Shown: in pieces, positions 1 through 13,100 of the stretch | How the letters are laid out: every line of letters starts with the position of its first letter | Position numbering within the stretch: position 1 is the stretch's first letter | From: Actinernus sp. WN-2022 | Lineage: Eukaryota > Cnidaria > Anthozoa > Actiniaria > Actinernidae | Assembly (NCBI GenBank): GCA_030867875.1 | Contig: JAOWCC010000064.1 | Location: 37,098,802 to 37,162,801 of the forward strand | Direction of reading: 5' to 3' | DNA: 64,000 nt | Notes under the pieces: model-generated | Database searches by the model: none | What the model was told of the DNA's origin: nothing | The model's input: the letters and a program-made list of their open reading frames with translations, nothing else | Made by a program: the position numbers and the translations under genes

Positions 1-622
1 TGATGTGACTGTCTAAATTTTTTCTAGGACATATGTGTTTCTGTATGGGAAGACAGTCCCCTGGAATATATTGTGAATTGTCTGCATTTATAAAATCATC
101 AGCATTGCCAGTACGAGCGTTAAAGTCCCCGGCTATTATAACAGATCCCTCTCTCTGAAATTGGTTTATGTCGTTTTCTAAATTTGAAAAAACGTCGGGG
201 TTATGGTATGGAGAATCATACGGGGGTATATAACAAGCACATAAGAAAATATCATCAGTTAAGTGAAAGAATGTCTTATCAAGTTTACACCAAATGTAAT
301 CGGAAGAGTTCTTAATCAAAGTTACACCTTTTTTAAGATAGGATGCAATAGCAATCAATACACCTCCTGAGAATCTACCAGATTTTCTAGTATTCATTTT
401 TTTAGGAGGGTTAATGGCAATGATATCAAAACCTGGGAGGTCTATAATTTCGTGCCCCCAAATTTCTGAAAGGATTATAAAATCACAGTTTTTAATGTTA
501 TTTAAAAAATCATTATTACTCAATTTAGTTTCAGAACTAGACCTTTTTCCGAGTCCGTTTATGTTCCAACAACTCAGCTTTAAAAGATGTGGTACAGGTG
601 TTTTAGGCCCGTGAAAACACAT
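1..622 (-). mobile_element. LINE endonuclease domain, partial (runs off the left edge)
   Basis: The minus strand is open from an ATG at 622 to the window edge (about 207 codons) and reads as the N-terminal AP-like endonuclease of a non-LTR retrotransposon. Near the start it has SCWNINGLG, then a conserved SEIWG stretch, and further on GDFNARTG; these are the metal- and substrate-binding blocks of the exonuclease/endonuclease/phosphatase fold used for target-primed reverse transcription. The frame is uninterrupted, so this copy may be young, but the reverse transcriptase part lies outside the window. A plausible end of a preceding ORF on the same strand, terminating at 702-704, lies upstream. 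The clade is not decided from this part. Confidence 0.85.
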
Positions 623-1180
623 ATTAAATGTATAAGACTAAATAGACTAGAACAAAAGAAATGAAAGGAAGAATTAAGAAATAATATAGTTGATTTGGTA
701 GTTATGCCTGACGAATCATTTCATATATTTGAAATAATTTCATTATGATACCGTTATCCATATTAGGAAGCACTTGGTCTTGTTCCTTTCCCTTAACCAC
801 AGCGTCAGCATACGAACCATTAGTGACGTCATACGAGAAGCAGCCAATCAATGTGAACTAGTGGCGCCCTTTGGCTGCAAAAGGCCACCCAGCTCTCTTC
901 TCCGTGGAGTGTGAATTCAATATGGTATACAAGATACTGCAAATATTATGGCAATCCTTTCCATTCTTTATTTGTATTCGAGATTTTAAACATTCCAACT
1001 ACTATTTAAGAAATCCAAAGCTTTTACAGGCTTTCCGTGGAATAGAAAAACTCCAGAAACCTCTGTCAGACATACAGGAAATGAACCATAACTAAAGCCC
1101 ACTAAAAATGCATTGGTCTCAAAAAATTATGTTTTGCAATGTCATTTTTCTGACCTCTGTAAGGTTTTCAATATGTGATC
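623..1180. other. Non-coding stretch between LINE and GPCR gene
   Basis: The first ~190 bases are probably the LINE inter-ORF region: a minus-strand frame reading GSYADAVVKGKE... ends at 702. The rest should contain the 3' UTR of the minus-strand GPCR gene. I see no convincing exon; an open plus-strand frame at 871-1095 has no recognisable content. Confidence 0.4.
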
Positions 1181-2458
1181 TTACTTTCCTTCTACTATTT
1201 GCCCAGGGATTGTTAGCGACGTGATTTCAAGATCTGTAAGCTCGGTTAGTTTCTGGTTGCTGTTGGTTGCATCTATTTCTTCCCTTATCGCAGGTAAACA
1301 CCATCCTACGCAGATATCTCGATCTGGTTCTGTCTTTGGCGCTCCCTCAAAGTCAATAGAATTCACAGATCCGTCAGAAACTGAACGATTCCTGAAAGCC
1401 CGTGCAGCTGGCGACACGAAAAACGCCGCTTCTGTAGCGTTTATTGGGTGAACTGCATTCCTATAAGTGTCCCCAAAGCAGATAACCGAGAACAACAGTC
1501 TTCTTATTTCTCGTCGAATTACTTTGACTCGAATCCCATAAATAACTGGATATAAGAAGGAGATGAGAAAATTAAGAATCATTGCAGTAACGTGTAACTC
1601 GTGAGGCACGTATATTTTGCTGGACTCCAGTATAATTGTCACAGTGTACAGTCCCCAACATAGTGAAACAGTTCCAAGCACTAAAATAGTTGTTCTAATA
1701 GCTTTCGATCCGGTAAAACTACCGGATACTGTTGAGCTAATAGAGCTTCGATATGATACACTTAAAACTGCAATTTGTCCAACACGAGCTTGTCTCCTCG
1801 CTGCTCTTAAAATATGGTAATAGGCCCAACACATGACCAAGAAGGGTACCATAAAGGTACATAGTGCGTAAAGTTTTGTGTAGCCCTCACTTCTTGGACT
1901 GTTCCAAAGAACGGTGCATGTTGACTTTTCGAACTGAAACCCGTATTTTCCCCATCCAATGAGCGGCAGAACAGCAGTGAATAAACTCTGCAGCCATGTA
2001 TATGTAATAAGGACTCGAGTTTTTACAACTGACATTGTCGTGGGATACTGTAGTGGGTTCAAAATGCAGTGGTAGCGATCGATGCTGAGAATCATTGCCG
2101 TAAGAATAGAATCGGTACACAGTAGAGTCGTGAAGAACCCGGACGCTTGACACCACGCATTTCCAAAGATCCACCTCTGCTTTACGCTTGAGACAAGAAC
2201 GAACGGTAGTACCATTACTGAGAGAAATGAGTTGGCTACTGTTAAATTTAAGAGAAACTTGTTTGAGGAATTCGAGTTGAGCTCTGTTTTCCTAGCAATG
2301 ACTATTGCTACAAGAAAATTGCAGATCAGAGAAGCGATCATTATGAGTATGATGAGTGTAGTCTGAGTGACAACGATGGAAGGTCGAAATTCCACTAAAT
2401 CTTCACTCAAATTCCTGCCCATGTTGGCGACCAAATGTTCATTCTTCCTGTTCAACAA
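1181..2458 (-). CDS. GPR161: GPR161-like class A G protein-coupled receptor
   Basis: Single-exon ORF of 425 residues with seven hydrophobic segments. Visible class A marks are N47 in TM1, the C103-C181 disulfide pair, D127-R128-Y129 after TM3, W155 in TM4, P205 in TM5, C267-W268 in TM6 and Y303-P304-x-x-Y307 in TM7. The TM2 block around SNKF...LTVANSF...LPF and the RWIFGNAWC loop resemble vertebrate GPR161 as I recall it, as does CFGDTYR after TM7. Like GPR161 it has Asn (N76) instead of the usual Asp at 2.50 and lacks the Asn of NPxxY. GPR161 is a constitutively active, cAMP-raising ciliary receptor that restrains Hedgehog signalling. The vertebrate VKARK-type ciliary motif in loop 3 and the C-terminal PKA-anchoring helix are not evident here. 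N16-L-S is a potential glycosylation site. Another orphan amine/melatonin-like cnidarian receptor is the alternative. Confidence 0.8.
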   Translation of the reverse strand: MLNRKNEHLVANMGRNLSEDLVEFRPSIVVTQTTLIILIMIASLICNFLVAIVIARKTELNSNSSNKFLLNLTVANSFLSVMVLPFVLVSSVKQRWIFGNAWCQASGFFTTLLCTDSILTAMILSIDRYHCILNPLQYPTTMSVVKTRVLITYTWLQSLFTAVLPLIGWGKYGFQFEKSTCTVLWNSPRSEGYTKLYALCTFMVPFLVMCWAYYHILRAARRQARVGQIAVLSVSYRSSISSTVSGSFTGSKAIRTTILVLGTVSLCWGLYTVTIILESSKIYVPHELHVTAMILNFLISFLYPVIYGIRVKVIRREIRRLLFSVICFGDTYRNAVHPINATEAAFFVSPAARAFRNRSVSDGSVNSIDFEGAPKTEPDRDICVGWCLPAIREEIDATNSNQKLTELTDLEITSLTIPGQIVEGK

Positions 2459-3968
2459 TTCGGCAAGAACTCAAAGGCTTGTTCTTCTTCTATTCGAGCG
2501 CGTTTGCAAGTAGTGGAGTTGTTGTGTACTAATTACAATGAACGGTGTAATATGACACGGGTTATACATTAAAAGATCTCCAAGTGACCTCCAGACGACA
2601 AAGATTACCGGCTTGCAGGAAGTGTCAATATTGACAAGTAATGAAAACCACATGGCTAAGGCCTACTGCCAAGAAACCTCAATCATATGACCATATACAG
2701 ACATAGTTTCGGGTTTGGGCAATTGGTTTCGGCCAATTCAATATCCTACAAAACTCGGATCCCAAAACTCTAGGTATATACGTGTGTCCGCGTAGCCAGT
2801 GGCCGCCGCAACGCAGACGTACCCTCGGTTACCTATGAACATTTATAGTTTCCACTGCGTAGACGCGTCCACTTCCAAACTGCCCTCGGCTACCTTGTCA
2901 CTTAGCCGCGTAGCCACTTTGAGTTTTTATATTTGTCGTTCTACGCGGATAAAAAAAATACGCGTCTATTTTAAATTCATATAATTTATCTTAATCTATT
3001 TATTTTCATAGGTTCTCCAACGGTTTAACCGTTTCCGTCAGTCACTCCGTGAGTCTCGGCTGGACGACTGGTTTGGCAATCAGTTACAAGATCTCACATT
3101 GCTTTGCCGTACAAAACAGGACTATGCAATTTTGTCAAGCAAGTGCTATCAAATTAAATTATGATCCCTTGTAATTCTTCCTTCTTCGCCTATAAAATTC
3201 TTTACAATTTAATAGACCACACATCTGACGGAAATTCCAAGGTGAGGTGGATGCTGACAGGATCCCGGAACAGGATGTATTCCGATCCGTTTTCTGACAG
3301 ATAAAATGGATATGTTTATCCTTTTTATACTTCCGCGAAAATTGATCGGCATCTCACGTTTTACAACACACACAAGACTTTTCCCCTGTTCGTTTTATTT
3401 GGGAAACCGCAATATATTTGGACGATGCAGGTGTTTTATTTGGGAAGCCGCGCTGTTCGTGCAATATACTCAGCAAAAATTATATATGGATACTGATTGG
3501 TCAATAACGAATGCATAATGTCCAGTTGTACGCTATCAGAACATTTTGCCCTGTATATTTAATATAAACAAAAAATCGCATGAACTGCTGGAGCAATACG
3601 TGATTTTATAGGTATACTGAGTGATATTTTGAAAGTTCTCAAATTGCACTCACCTAAAAAGGCTTGTTCAAAATGCATTCGTTCAAAATGTCATTCAGCC
3701 CATAAAACACGTATAGTCGTAACAATACTAATACCGATAGGCGAAGATATTAGAGTGTCTTCTCGACATCCCAATCACATGATAGAAACATATGAACTTT
3801 AATTATGGGTAGCCTGTGTACAGCCGCTCCTGTGTGCGGTCTGGTAACGAGCTGAACATTCGAAGTGCCACAGTGATGAGCGGGAATATTTTGTTGGAGC
3901 GCGAATAAAGAATGAATACATGTACGTGCATCGTATAACACTTGAATCAAAGAGATACAGAAGGAAGC
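2459..3968. other. Divergent intergenic/promoter region
   Basis: This lies between the start codon of the minus-strand GPCR gene and the proposed start codon of the plus-strand helicase gene, so it should contain both 5' UTRs and promoters. I see no TATA box placed convincingly and no exon. Around 2785-2950 there is a stretch rich in cgtagcca/cgcgta words that partly pairs with itself. Confidence 0.4.
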
Positions 3969-4102
3969 ATGTCGCTACTAACTCCTACGCCTACGGTCAA
4001 GCCGCCGCAAGGCAGATTGCTTATAGACCGTGTGGTTAAGCCGAATGAAGAACATGAAGAGATCAACAAAATGGCGCATGGAGTAGTGGCTGAAAGTAGA
4101 AG
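3969..4102 (+). CDS. sbno: Helicase gene, proposed first coding exon
   Basis: The first ATG of this frame has an A at -3. It encodes about 44 residues beginning [14 protein letters not shown] and ends AG|gtacaa. The two left-over bases join exactly with the first base of the next exon to make Ser, giving ...VAESRSDEVF. The donor is weak and the N-terminus of this family is poorly conserved, so an alternative upstream first exon remains possible. Confidence 0.5.
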
Positions 4103-7100
4103 GTACAACAATGTAATAAGTTATGTAGTTGTATGAGACGTATCACAGTGGATTACAAAATATAAGAGTTGCTATCGTGAGGAATACGTAGTTCAGTTTA
4201 AGTCGGGAACTAATTAGGGAAATATGTGACCGAAAATACACCAGGATTCAGGAACAACGTTTGTCCTTATTGAACCTTGTCCTGGTATTAAGTTTCAGCT
4301 TAAAGTTATGTCACGTGATCCTATTAAAGTCATGATTGAAACTCGACCCCATGTAAAATTTGTGATTGATTCTGATGGACAAAAACTTCAATGTAATGAC
4401 ATTATATTTGGTAAACTGTCATTTATATTAACTCAATTTTATATACATGTACATGTACTATTAAACACTTAATGACTGTCCCTTCGGGAATCAGTGAGTT
4501 TTGTTCCCCCGAGATCCTCGATGTTACCCGAGACGGAGTCGAGGTGAACATTGAGGATTGAGGGGAAACCAAAGTCACTGATTCGCAAAGGGACAATCAT
4601 TAAGTGATTTGTTATATAGATATAAGTTGTACTACCTGCTACGAGCAGGGTTTGTCGTCTTCTCTTCAGGAAGCTGCTTTTCAACTCAAAATGCTGCCAG
4701 CATCGCTACAGCATTTTTAGCATCGTTTTGTGTCTCTCTTGCGCTTGATAAAGATGTAAATTGTTTCTTTGGAGCTGGTTCCATTTTGAATGCTAATGGT
4801 CAGCTAGACATTTTGGTAAACAAATATTCCCACCTTTACTAGTAGCTAGCCAGTGGCACGCACAACACCACACCATCTTCTGTCACGATGTGATTATGTG
4901 GCGGGAAACAATTGATTAATCATTGTTGCCTGTGCAGGAAACACTGGATTTTGATGACTGCCACATGACCCTAAATTAGCCAACGAGAGCATGCATTGTG
5001 TCTGGAAAACGTATGGCTATGTAACAATGTCTATTGTTATTGGGAAGTTGACTAGAAAACATTAGTACCTCCAACTCCCTGGCAGCACTTCAAATTTAAA
5101 TCTAATTTAATGTACATAATGTACATGTAATATGGTACTGGTATGTTTTTATTACTAATATTAGTATAATTTATATAATAATCAGTCCAAAATGGATGCT
5201 CTGATTGGTCAAGAGCCATGTGTTATTAGAGGACGCACATGGATGGCGTCATAAGCACGTGCAACCAATTTCTCAACTCCTTTTGATTGAATATTTTCAT
5301 AGTTTTTAATTTGTGATTATTATATAAACAAATAGATTCCATTCTGCCGTGCGTCTGTCCTCTTATAGTTGCACAGATGACGCCAAAACGTGAAGAGAAC
5401 ATCAGTTACGGCACTCAACTAAGTCTTCTTTGTTCTCTTCACATTGTGACATCATTGGTGCATCTATAAGAGGACAGATGCAGAATGGAATCTATTCGTT
5501 AACAATATTTCTATTGTAACTATTGTAACTGACTCGACTCGGACTTGACTCGGTCTACGGATTTACCCTGGGGACGATTTTTGGGTAGGGGTGTGCCGTG
5601 GAGACCTCAAAACCCTGACCCTATCCCAGACCTAAAAATGCTGTTTACCATACCCTATCCCAGATTTGAAGCAAAACTCTATACCCTATCCTAGACCCAA
5701 ATCATAGATTGATTTAATATTCATGCATCAATCTATGTGGACTTATATATTATAGTAAAGTAAGAACAAAATATCAATTAATTCAACGCACATTATATTT
5801 TCAAAGTTTTCAAGTTTTATGATTTTGCAGTGATGAGGTTTTCTCAAGATATCAGTGTCAATCATTGAAGGATGCACACATCAGAAACCACCCAGGGGAT
5901 ATTGTAGAAGCTGGGTGCCTTGCAGTGAGTATCCTGACATTGGAACCTTCTAATATTTTATAAAAAGTGAAATAATAAATATCTAAAGAGTAAACCTCAA
6001 GGCTTAATGAATGGACCATTATATTTTTGAGGGGGGTTGGGCCAATACCCAAAACAAATTTGTGCAGAGGATTGGAAGAGGAAAAATACCCTACACAACA
6101 AACTGAAGAAAAATATATACATGTATTGTGTGAATGCCATCATTAAAAGGTCAAGTCTGGTGTCTTTCCTTTGATTTTCACCTCAAAATGCAGGAAATAT
6201 CATTCAGGAGGACCTAGATTTTCAAACTTTCCAGGGGCTCCCCTACTCAGTAGTGTTCCCTCCACCATACAATGATAATGCACCGCACTTGGGCTCTGAC
6301 ACAATACAAATCATTTAGCTACACCTCCCACCCCACCCCTGATGCGGAATGACAATATTCATACATCAAAGTTTCTATGCCAGAACAGTCAGCTGGAGGA
6401 GATCTCCAGTATGATTCCTTCTACATTGTACTTTCCAGTAGCGTAGCGAGCATACATTTAACTATACCCCCACCCCACCCCTGATGCAGAATGACAATAT
6501 TCAAACATCAAAGTTTCTATGCCAGAACAGTCAGCTGGAGGAGATCTCCAATATGATTCCTTCTACTTTCCAGTAGTGTAGCGAGCATACATTTAATTAT
6601 ACCTCCACCCCACCCCTGATGCAGAATGACAATATTCAAACATCAAAGTTTCTATGCCAGAACAGTCAGCCGGAGGAGATCTCCAGTATGATTCCTTCTA
6701 CTTTCCAGTAGCGTAGCGAGCATACATTTAACTATACCCCCACCCCACCCCTGATGCAGAATGACAATATTCAAACATCAAAGTTTCTATGCCAGAACAG
6801 TCAGCCGGAGGAGATCTCCAGTATGATTCCTTCTACTTTCCAATAGCATGGCGAGCATACAGGCACACTAGGCAAATGCCTTTTCTAAAATGTTGAAACT
6901 GCTCAAAAGTATGGTCACTCAAAATACAGGAAATGCCATTTTCGAGAACCTAGATTTTTAAAACTTTCCAGGGATCATGCCCCTGACCCCTCTAGTGATG
7001 GTGTTGGCAAGTCTTGCCTCGTCTAAATTTTCGGTTGGCCTGACTATGGCCTAGGCTTGGTTTCCAGCCGTGGGGGTTTCTGTGACCCTGTGGGGGGAGG

Positions 7101-10100
7101 CTTTGGAGAAACGACACCCCATGGCTGAAACCGAGCCTAGCTATGGCCCTGCTTTAGATTTTTTTTATGTTGGGCATGTATTGTCAGTGGTACAATTGTA
7201 TATGATCACGATCGGATTTTCTGATTTACCTTACAATATGTTATTATATGGGGGGTCAAAATACTCTACATGGAGAGGGACGACATGTAAAACATGTTAC
7301 CATAGGGAGGGGACCATGCTATTTTGTCCAAGCAAAGTACAAAATCCCACCAGATAAAAAAATGAACAATCCCCAATAACACAATATGCACATATATGAC
7401 ATTGTATGAAATACCCAATTCATATTCTGTTTATTTAATTGTATATATCTTCACCATTTGTGTTGTTATTACCAGGTACAATGTAAACATTGGTATAGCA
7501 TGACTCAGCAACCTATCCAGTACTCGCGGTGACCATAAAAACATGTTCTGACTTGTAATATACCACTGCATGGGTACTACATGTATGTCAAGTTGACTAT
7601 CACAACCTGACCTTTATTAAAGTAGAAAAATCAACTTTAGCTTAATGAGTAGATCTAAACATGAAAAGACTCTTACCAAAATTTATTTTACTGTGTTTTG
7701 CATCAAAGGAAAGAAAATCTGCATATCTTCCTCCCAACTGCCATTAAGTACAGATGGCTCAATTACTGTAATCTGTGACATACGATACTGGAAATAAATT
7801 AGTTTTGTCATGTTGTTCTCAGCTTTGAATAGATGGCCTAACGACTCATAATTGCACACTATTGTACTTTCTTTGTGCTAAAGGTGTCGTTTTTCCTTGG
7901 TATACATGACGTACGATATGGGATAAAAAGTACTGAATTGAGCCACCACATAAACTAGCGTTATCAGCAGAGAATCAGATATTTTTTTACCTTCAAAACA
8001 TATTTCCTCTTTTTAGACGTGCACCACAAAGAAATAAAATAGCAGAACTTCTTTCTCTTGAATACAAGTTTGTATAGTCGTAGGATTGATTTAGGGTTCA
8101 ATAATTCTCCTTTAAACAAGAATTACATGTATTATTACAATAACTTCTTACAGGCTCATAGAATACTATATTCTATATGTCTGACTTGCCTCATTGTGAT
8201 AGGTCTAGCGAGAATGGAGTCTTGTAGTGTAACCTTAAACTGGAATTTTAGGGTGGGTGAGGAGTCGGGTAGCAAACATGCAAACTGATCCAACCTTCAT
8301 GTCACATGACACTTAACCCTTCTTGAAGAGGCCCCAGTGACATGTGAGAAAATGTTTTCCTCTTATTTCATTCCTCAGCCAGCACTTTCGGAATAAAATT
8401 AACTTATGGGGAGTTATTTCATATTTACCTTTCAGCAGCTAAAGTACATGTACCGGTATACTTTATTTTATATCCATGTGTCGGAGACTGTGAGCATGGT
8501 TATATATTTGTGCCATCTACATGTACATTGCATCATGAAAATAATATTGCAAGCAAACAGTGTTATAGATAAAACAATTCTAACAGTCTGAGAGCTTTTA
8601 GTCGTAATAATAAATTATTTCCAGAAAAAATTACCTCAACCCCACCCCCAAATTAATAATAATGGTCCATTCCTAAATACATGTATAGTCATTTAGCTAC
8701 ATTGTACATGTAAGTATAATGCTATTTAGTGTAGTAATGGTCAAGGAAGGTAATATTTTTAATACAATTGTCCTTGGTCATTGATAAATAAGGGTTATTA
8801 GTAGGTATATGTACAATGTACTTAAAATTGGTGTTGTCCATAAGGGCTCACAGTAGCCACCAAAAATCACCAGCTAGTTACCCATTTCTAGTCGGCTACT
8901 TTCATCTGCTACTTCTGATAAAGCTATTAGAACAAACATACAGCCATATATTTTTCATTCACAGTTTCATCCAAAATCTATTTCAAAATCCTGCAAAATA
9001 TACTATGTCCACATTTTATAGGCACAACTGTTGCCTCAAGCCTCATACCCACTGTTTGATGCAATACCAACCTGTGTCATGGAGACTGGTAAACTGAGCA
9101 ATCTACAACTGGAAGGAATTCTTTATGCTGTAAGTGCTAAATGATGTGTTTAATGTATTGCATGGTAACAACAACAACTTTATTTATACCTTGAGATTAC
9201 AAGTTAACTATTAGTAAGTATGTGTACATTCATCATTTAAATAGGTTAGGCATTGGTTACCTAGAGTAACTATAAAGCTAATCTAGCTAGGTAAGTGTGA
9301 TTGTTTAAGTCGCTTCATAAATAATAAATAATAAATAATAATAAATAATGTGTTTAATGTATTGTATGGTAACAACAACAACTTTATTTATACCTTGAGA
9401 TTACAAGTTAACTATTAGTAAGTATGTGTACATTCATCATTTAAATAGGTTAGGCATTGGTTACCTAGAGTAACTATAAAGCTAATCTAGCTAGGTAAGT
9501 GTGATTGTTTAAGTCGCTTCATAAATAATAAATAATAAATAATAATAAATAATGTGTTTAATGTATTGTATGGTAACAACAACAACTTTATTTATACCTT
9601 GAGATTACAAGTTAACTATTAGTAAGTATGTGTACATTCATCATTTAAATAGGTTAGGCATTGGTTACCTAGAGTAACTAAAAAGCTAATCTAGCTAGGT
9701 AAGTGTGATTGTTTAAGTCGCTTCATAAATAATAAATAATAAATAATAATAAATAATGTGTTTAATGTATTGCATGGTAACAACAACAACTTTATTTATA
9801 CCTTGAGATTACAAGTTAACTATTAGTAAGTATGTGTACATTCATCATTTAAATAGGTTAGGCATTGGTTACCTAGAGTAACTAAAAAGCTAATCTAGCT
9901 AGGTAAGTGTGATTGTTTAAGTCGCTTCATAAATAATAAATAATAAATAATAATAAATAATGTGTTTAATGTATTGCATGGTAACAACAACAACTTTATT
10001 TATACCTTGAGATTACAAGTTAACTATTAGTAAGTATGTGTACATTCATCATTTAAATAGGTTAGGCATTGGTTACCTAGAGTAACTAAAAAGCTAATCT

Positions 10101-13100
10101 AGCTAGGTAAGTGTGATTGTTTAAGTCGCTTCATAAATAATAAATAATAAATAATAAATAATAAATAATGTGTTTAATGTATTGCATGGTAACAACAACA
10201 ACTTTATTTATACCTTGAGATTACAAGTTAACTATTAGTAAGTATGTGTACATTCATCATTTAAATAGGTTAGGCATTGGTTACCTAGAGTAACTAAAAA
10301 GCTAATCTAGCTAGGTAAGTGTGATTGTTTAAGTTGCTTCATAAATAATAAATAATAAATAATAAATAATGTGTTTAATGTATTGTATGGTAACAACAAC
10401 AACTTTATTTATACCTTGAGATTACAAGTTAACTATTAGTAAGTATGTGTACATTCATCATTTAAATAGGTTAGGCATTGGTTACCTAGAGTAACTAAAA
10501 AGCTAATCTAGCTAGGTAAGTGTGATTGTTTAAGTCGCTTCATAAATAATAAATAATAAATAATGTGTTTAATGTATTGTATGGTAACAACAACAACTTT
10601 ATTTATACCTTGAGATTACAAGTTAACTATTAGTAAGTATGTGTACATTCATCATTTAAATAGGTTAGGCATTGGTTACCTAGAGTAACTAAAAAGCTAA
10701 TCTAGCTAGGTAAGTGTGATTGTTTAAGTCGCTTCATAAATAATAAATAATAAATAATAATAAATAATGTGTTTAATGTATTGTATGGTAACAACAACAA
10801 CTTTATTTATACCTTGAGATTACAAGTTAACTATTAGTAAGTATGTGTACATTCATCATTTAAATAGGTTAGGCATTGGTTACCTAGAGTAACTAAAAAG
10901 CTAATCTAGCTAGGTAAGTGTGATTGTTTAAGTCGCTTCATAAATAATAAATAATAATAAATAATGTGTTTAATGTATTGCATGGTAACAACAACAACTT
11001 TATTTATACCTTGAGATTACAAGTTAACTATTAGTAAGTATGTGTACATTCATCATTTAAATAGGTTAGGCATTGGTTACCTAGAGTAACTAAAAAGCTA
11101 ATCTAGCTAGGTAAGTGTGATTGTTTAAGTCGCTTCATAAATAATAAATAATAAATAATAAATAATAAATAATAAATAATAAATAATAAATAATAAATAA
11201 TAAATAATAATAAATAATGTGTTTAATGTATTGCATGGTAACAACAACAACTTTATTTATACCTTGAGATTACAAGTTAACTATTAGTAAGTATGTGTAC
11301 ATTCATCATTTAAATAGGTTAGGCATTGGTTACCTAGAGTAACTAAAAAGCTAATCTAGCTAGGTAAGTGTGATTGTTTAAGTCGCTTCATAAATAATAA
11401 ATAATAAATAATAAATAATAATAAATAATGTGTTTAATGTATTGCATGGTAACAACAACAACTTTATTTATACCTTGAGATTACAAGTTAACTATTAGTA
11501 AGTATGTGTACATTCATCATTTAAATAGGTTAGGCATTGGTTTCCTAGAGTAACTAAAAAGCTAATCTAGCTAGGTAAGTGTGATTGTTTAAGTCGCTTC
11601 ATAAATAATAAATAATAAATAATAAATAATAAATAATAAATAATAAATAATAAATAATAAATAATAAATAATAAATAATAAATAATAAATAATAATAAAT
11701 AAATAATAAATAATAAATAATAAATAATAATAAATAAATAATAATAAATAAATAATAATAAATAAATAATAATAAATAAATAATAATAAATAATAATAAA
11801 TAAATAAATAATAATAAATAAATAAATAATAATAAATAAATAAATAATAATAAATAAATAATAATAAATAATAATAAATAATGTGTTTAATGTATTGCAT
11901 GGTAACAACAACAACTTTATTTATACCTTGAGATTACAAGTTAACTATTAGTAAGTATGTGTACATTCATCATTTAAATAGGTTAGGCATTGGTTTCCTA
12001 GAGTAACTAAAAAGCTAATCTAGCTAGGTAAGTGTGATTGTTTAAGTCGCTTCATAAATAATAAATAATAAATAATAAATAATAAATAATAAATAATAAA
12101 TAATAAATAATAAATAATAATAAATAATGTGTTTAATGTATTGCATGGTAACAACAACAACTTTATTTATACCTTGAGATTACAAGTTAACTATTAGTAA
12201 GTATGTGTACATTCATCATTTAAATAGGTTAGGCATTGGTTTCCTAGAGTAACTAAAAAGCTAATCTAGCTAGGTAAGTGTGATTGTTTAAGTCGCTTCA
12301 TAAATAATAAATAATAAATAATAAATAATAAATAATAAATAATAAAGTGTTTAATGTATTGCATGGTAACAACAACAACTTTATTTATACCTTGAGATTA
12401 CAAGTTAACTATTAGTAAGTATGTGTACATTCATCATTTAAATAGGTTAGGCATTGGTTTCCTAGAGTAACTAAAAAGCTAATCTAGCTAGGTAAGTGTG
12501 ATTGTTTAAGTCGCTTCATAAATAATAAATAATAAATAATAAATAATAAAGTGATTAATGTATTGCATGGTAACAACAACAACTTTATTTATACCTTGAG
12601 ATTACAAGTTAACTATTAGTAAGTATGTGTACATTCATCATTTAAATAGGTTAGGCATTGGTTTCCTAGAGTAACTAAAAAGCTAATCTAGCTAGGTAAG
12701 TGTGATTGTTTTTTTTAAGTCGCTTCATGTCATAAATTATTGACCAGTAACTATATATTTACAACAACAACAAAATTAGGTACAAAAGTCTATCAGTTAG
12801 AATAAAATATAGATCACCCCTAAAACCCTCATGTGAAAAAAAAGGCAAATTGTGTGATATTTTCAGGGCAGATTGTGTACCGGCAAAAATAACCTATTAT
12901 GCAGACAATTATTGCATTTAAATTTTTGCTGTCCATTAGGCATATAATTATGTAATATAAAAGAATTATAAAGCATCTGAGTAACATGGTAATTACATAA
13001 CTTTTCAGCCACAGTTCATGGTGCCCACTTCACGCATAAGCTGCACACCTACAAATGTAACTTCAGTGTCTTCTGCCAAATGAACATCATTTAAGGAATA

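Noticed and set aside
871..1095. 74-residue plus-strand ORF next to the GPCR gene
   Set aside because: No motif and no splice or promoter context; more likely part of the 3' region of the minus-strand gene.
11567..11914. Two long minus-strand ORFs of Tyr/Leu/Phe/Ile repeats
   Set aside because: They are translations of the (AAT/AAAT)n linker of the satellite.
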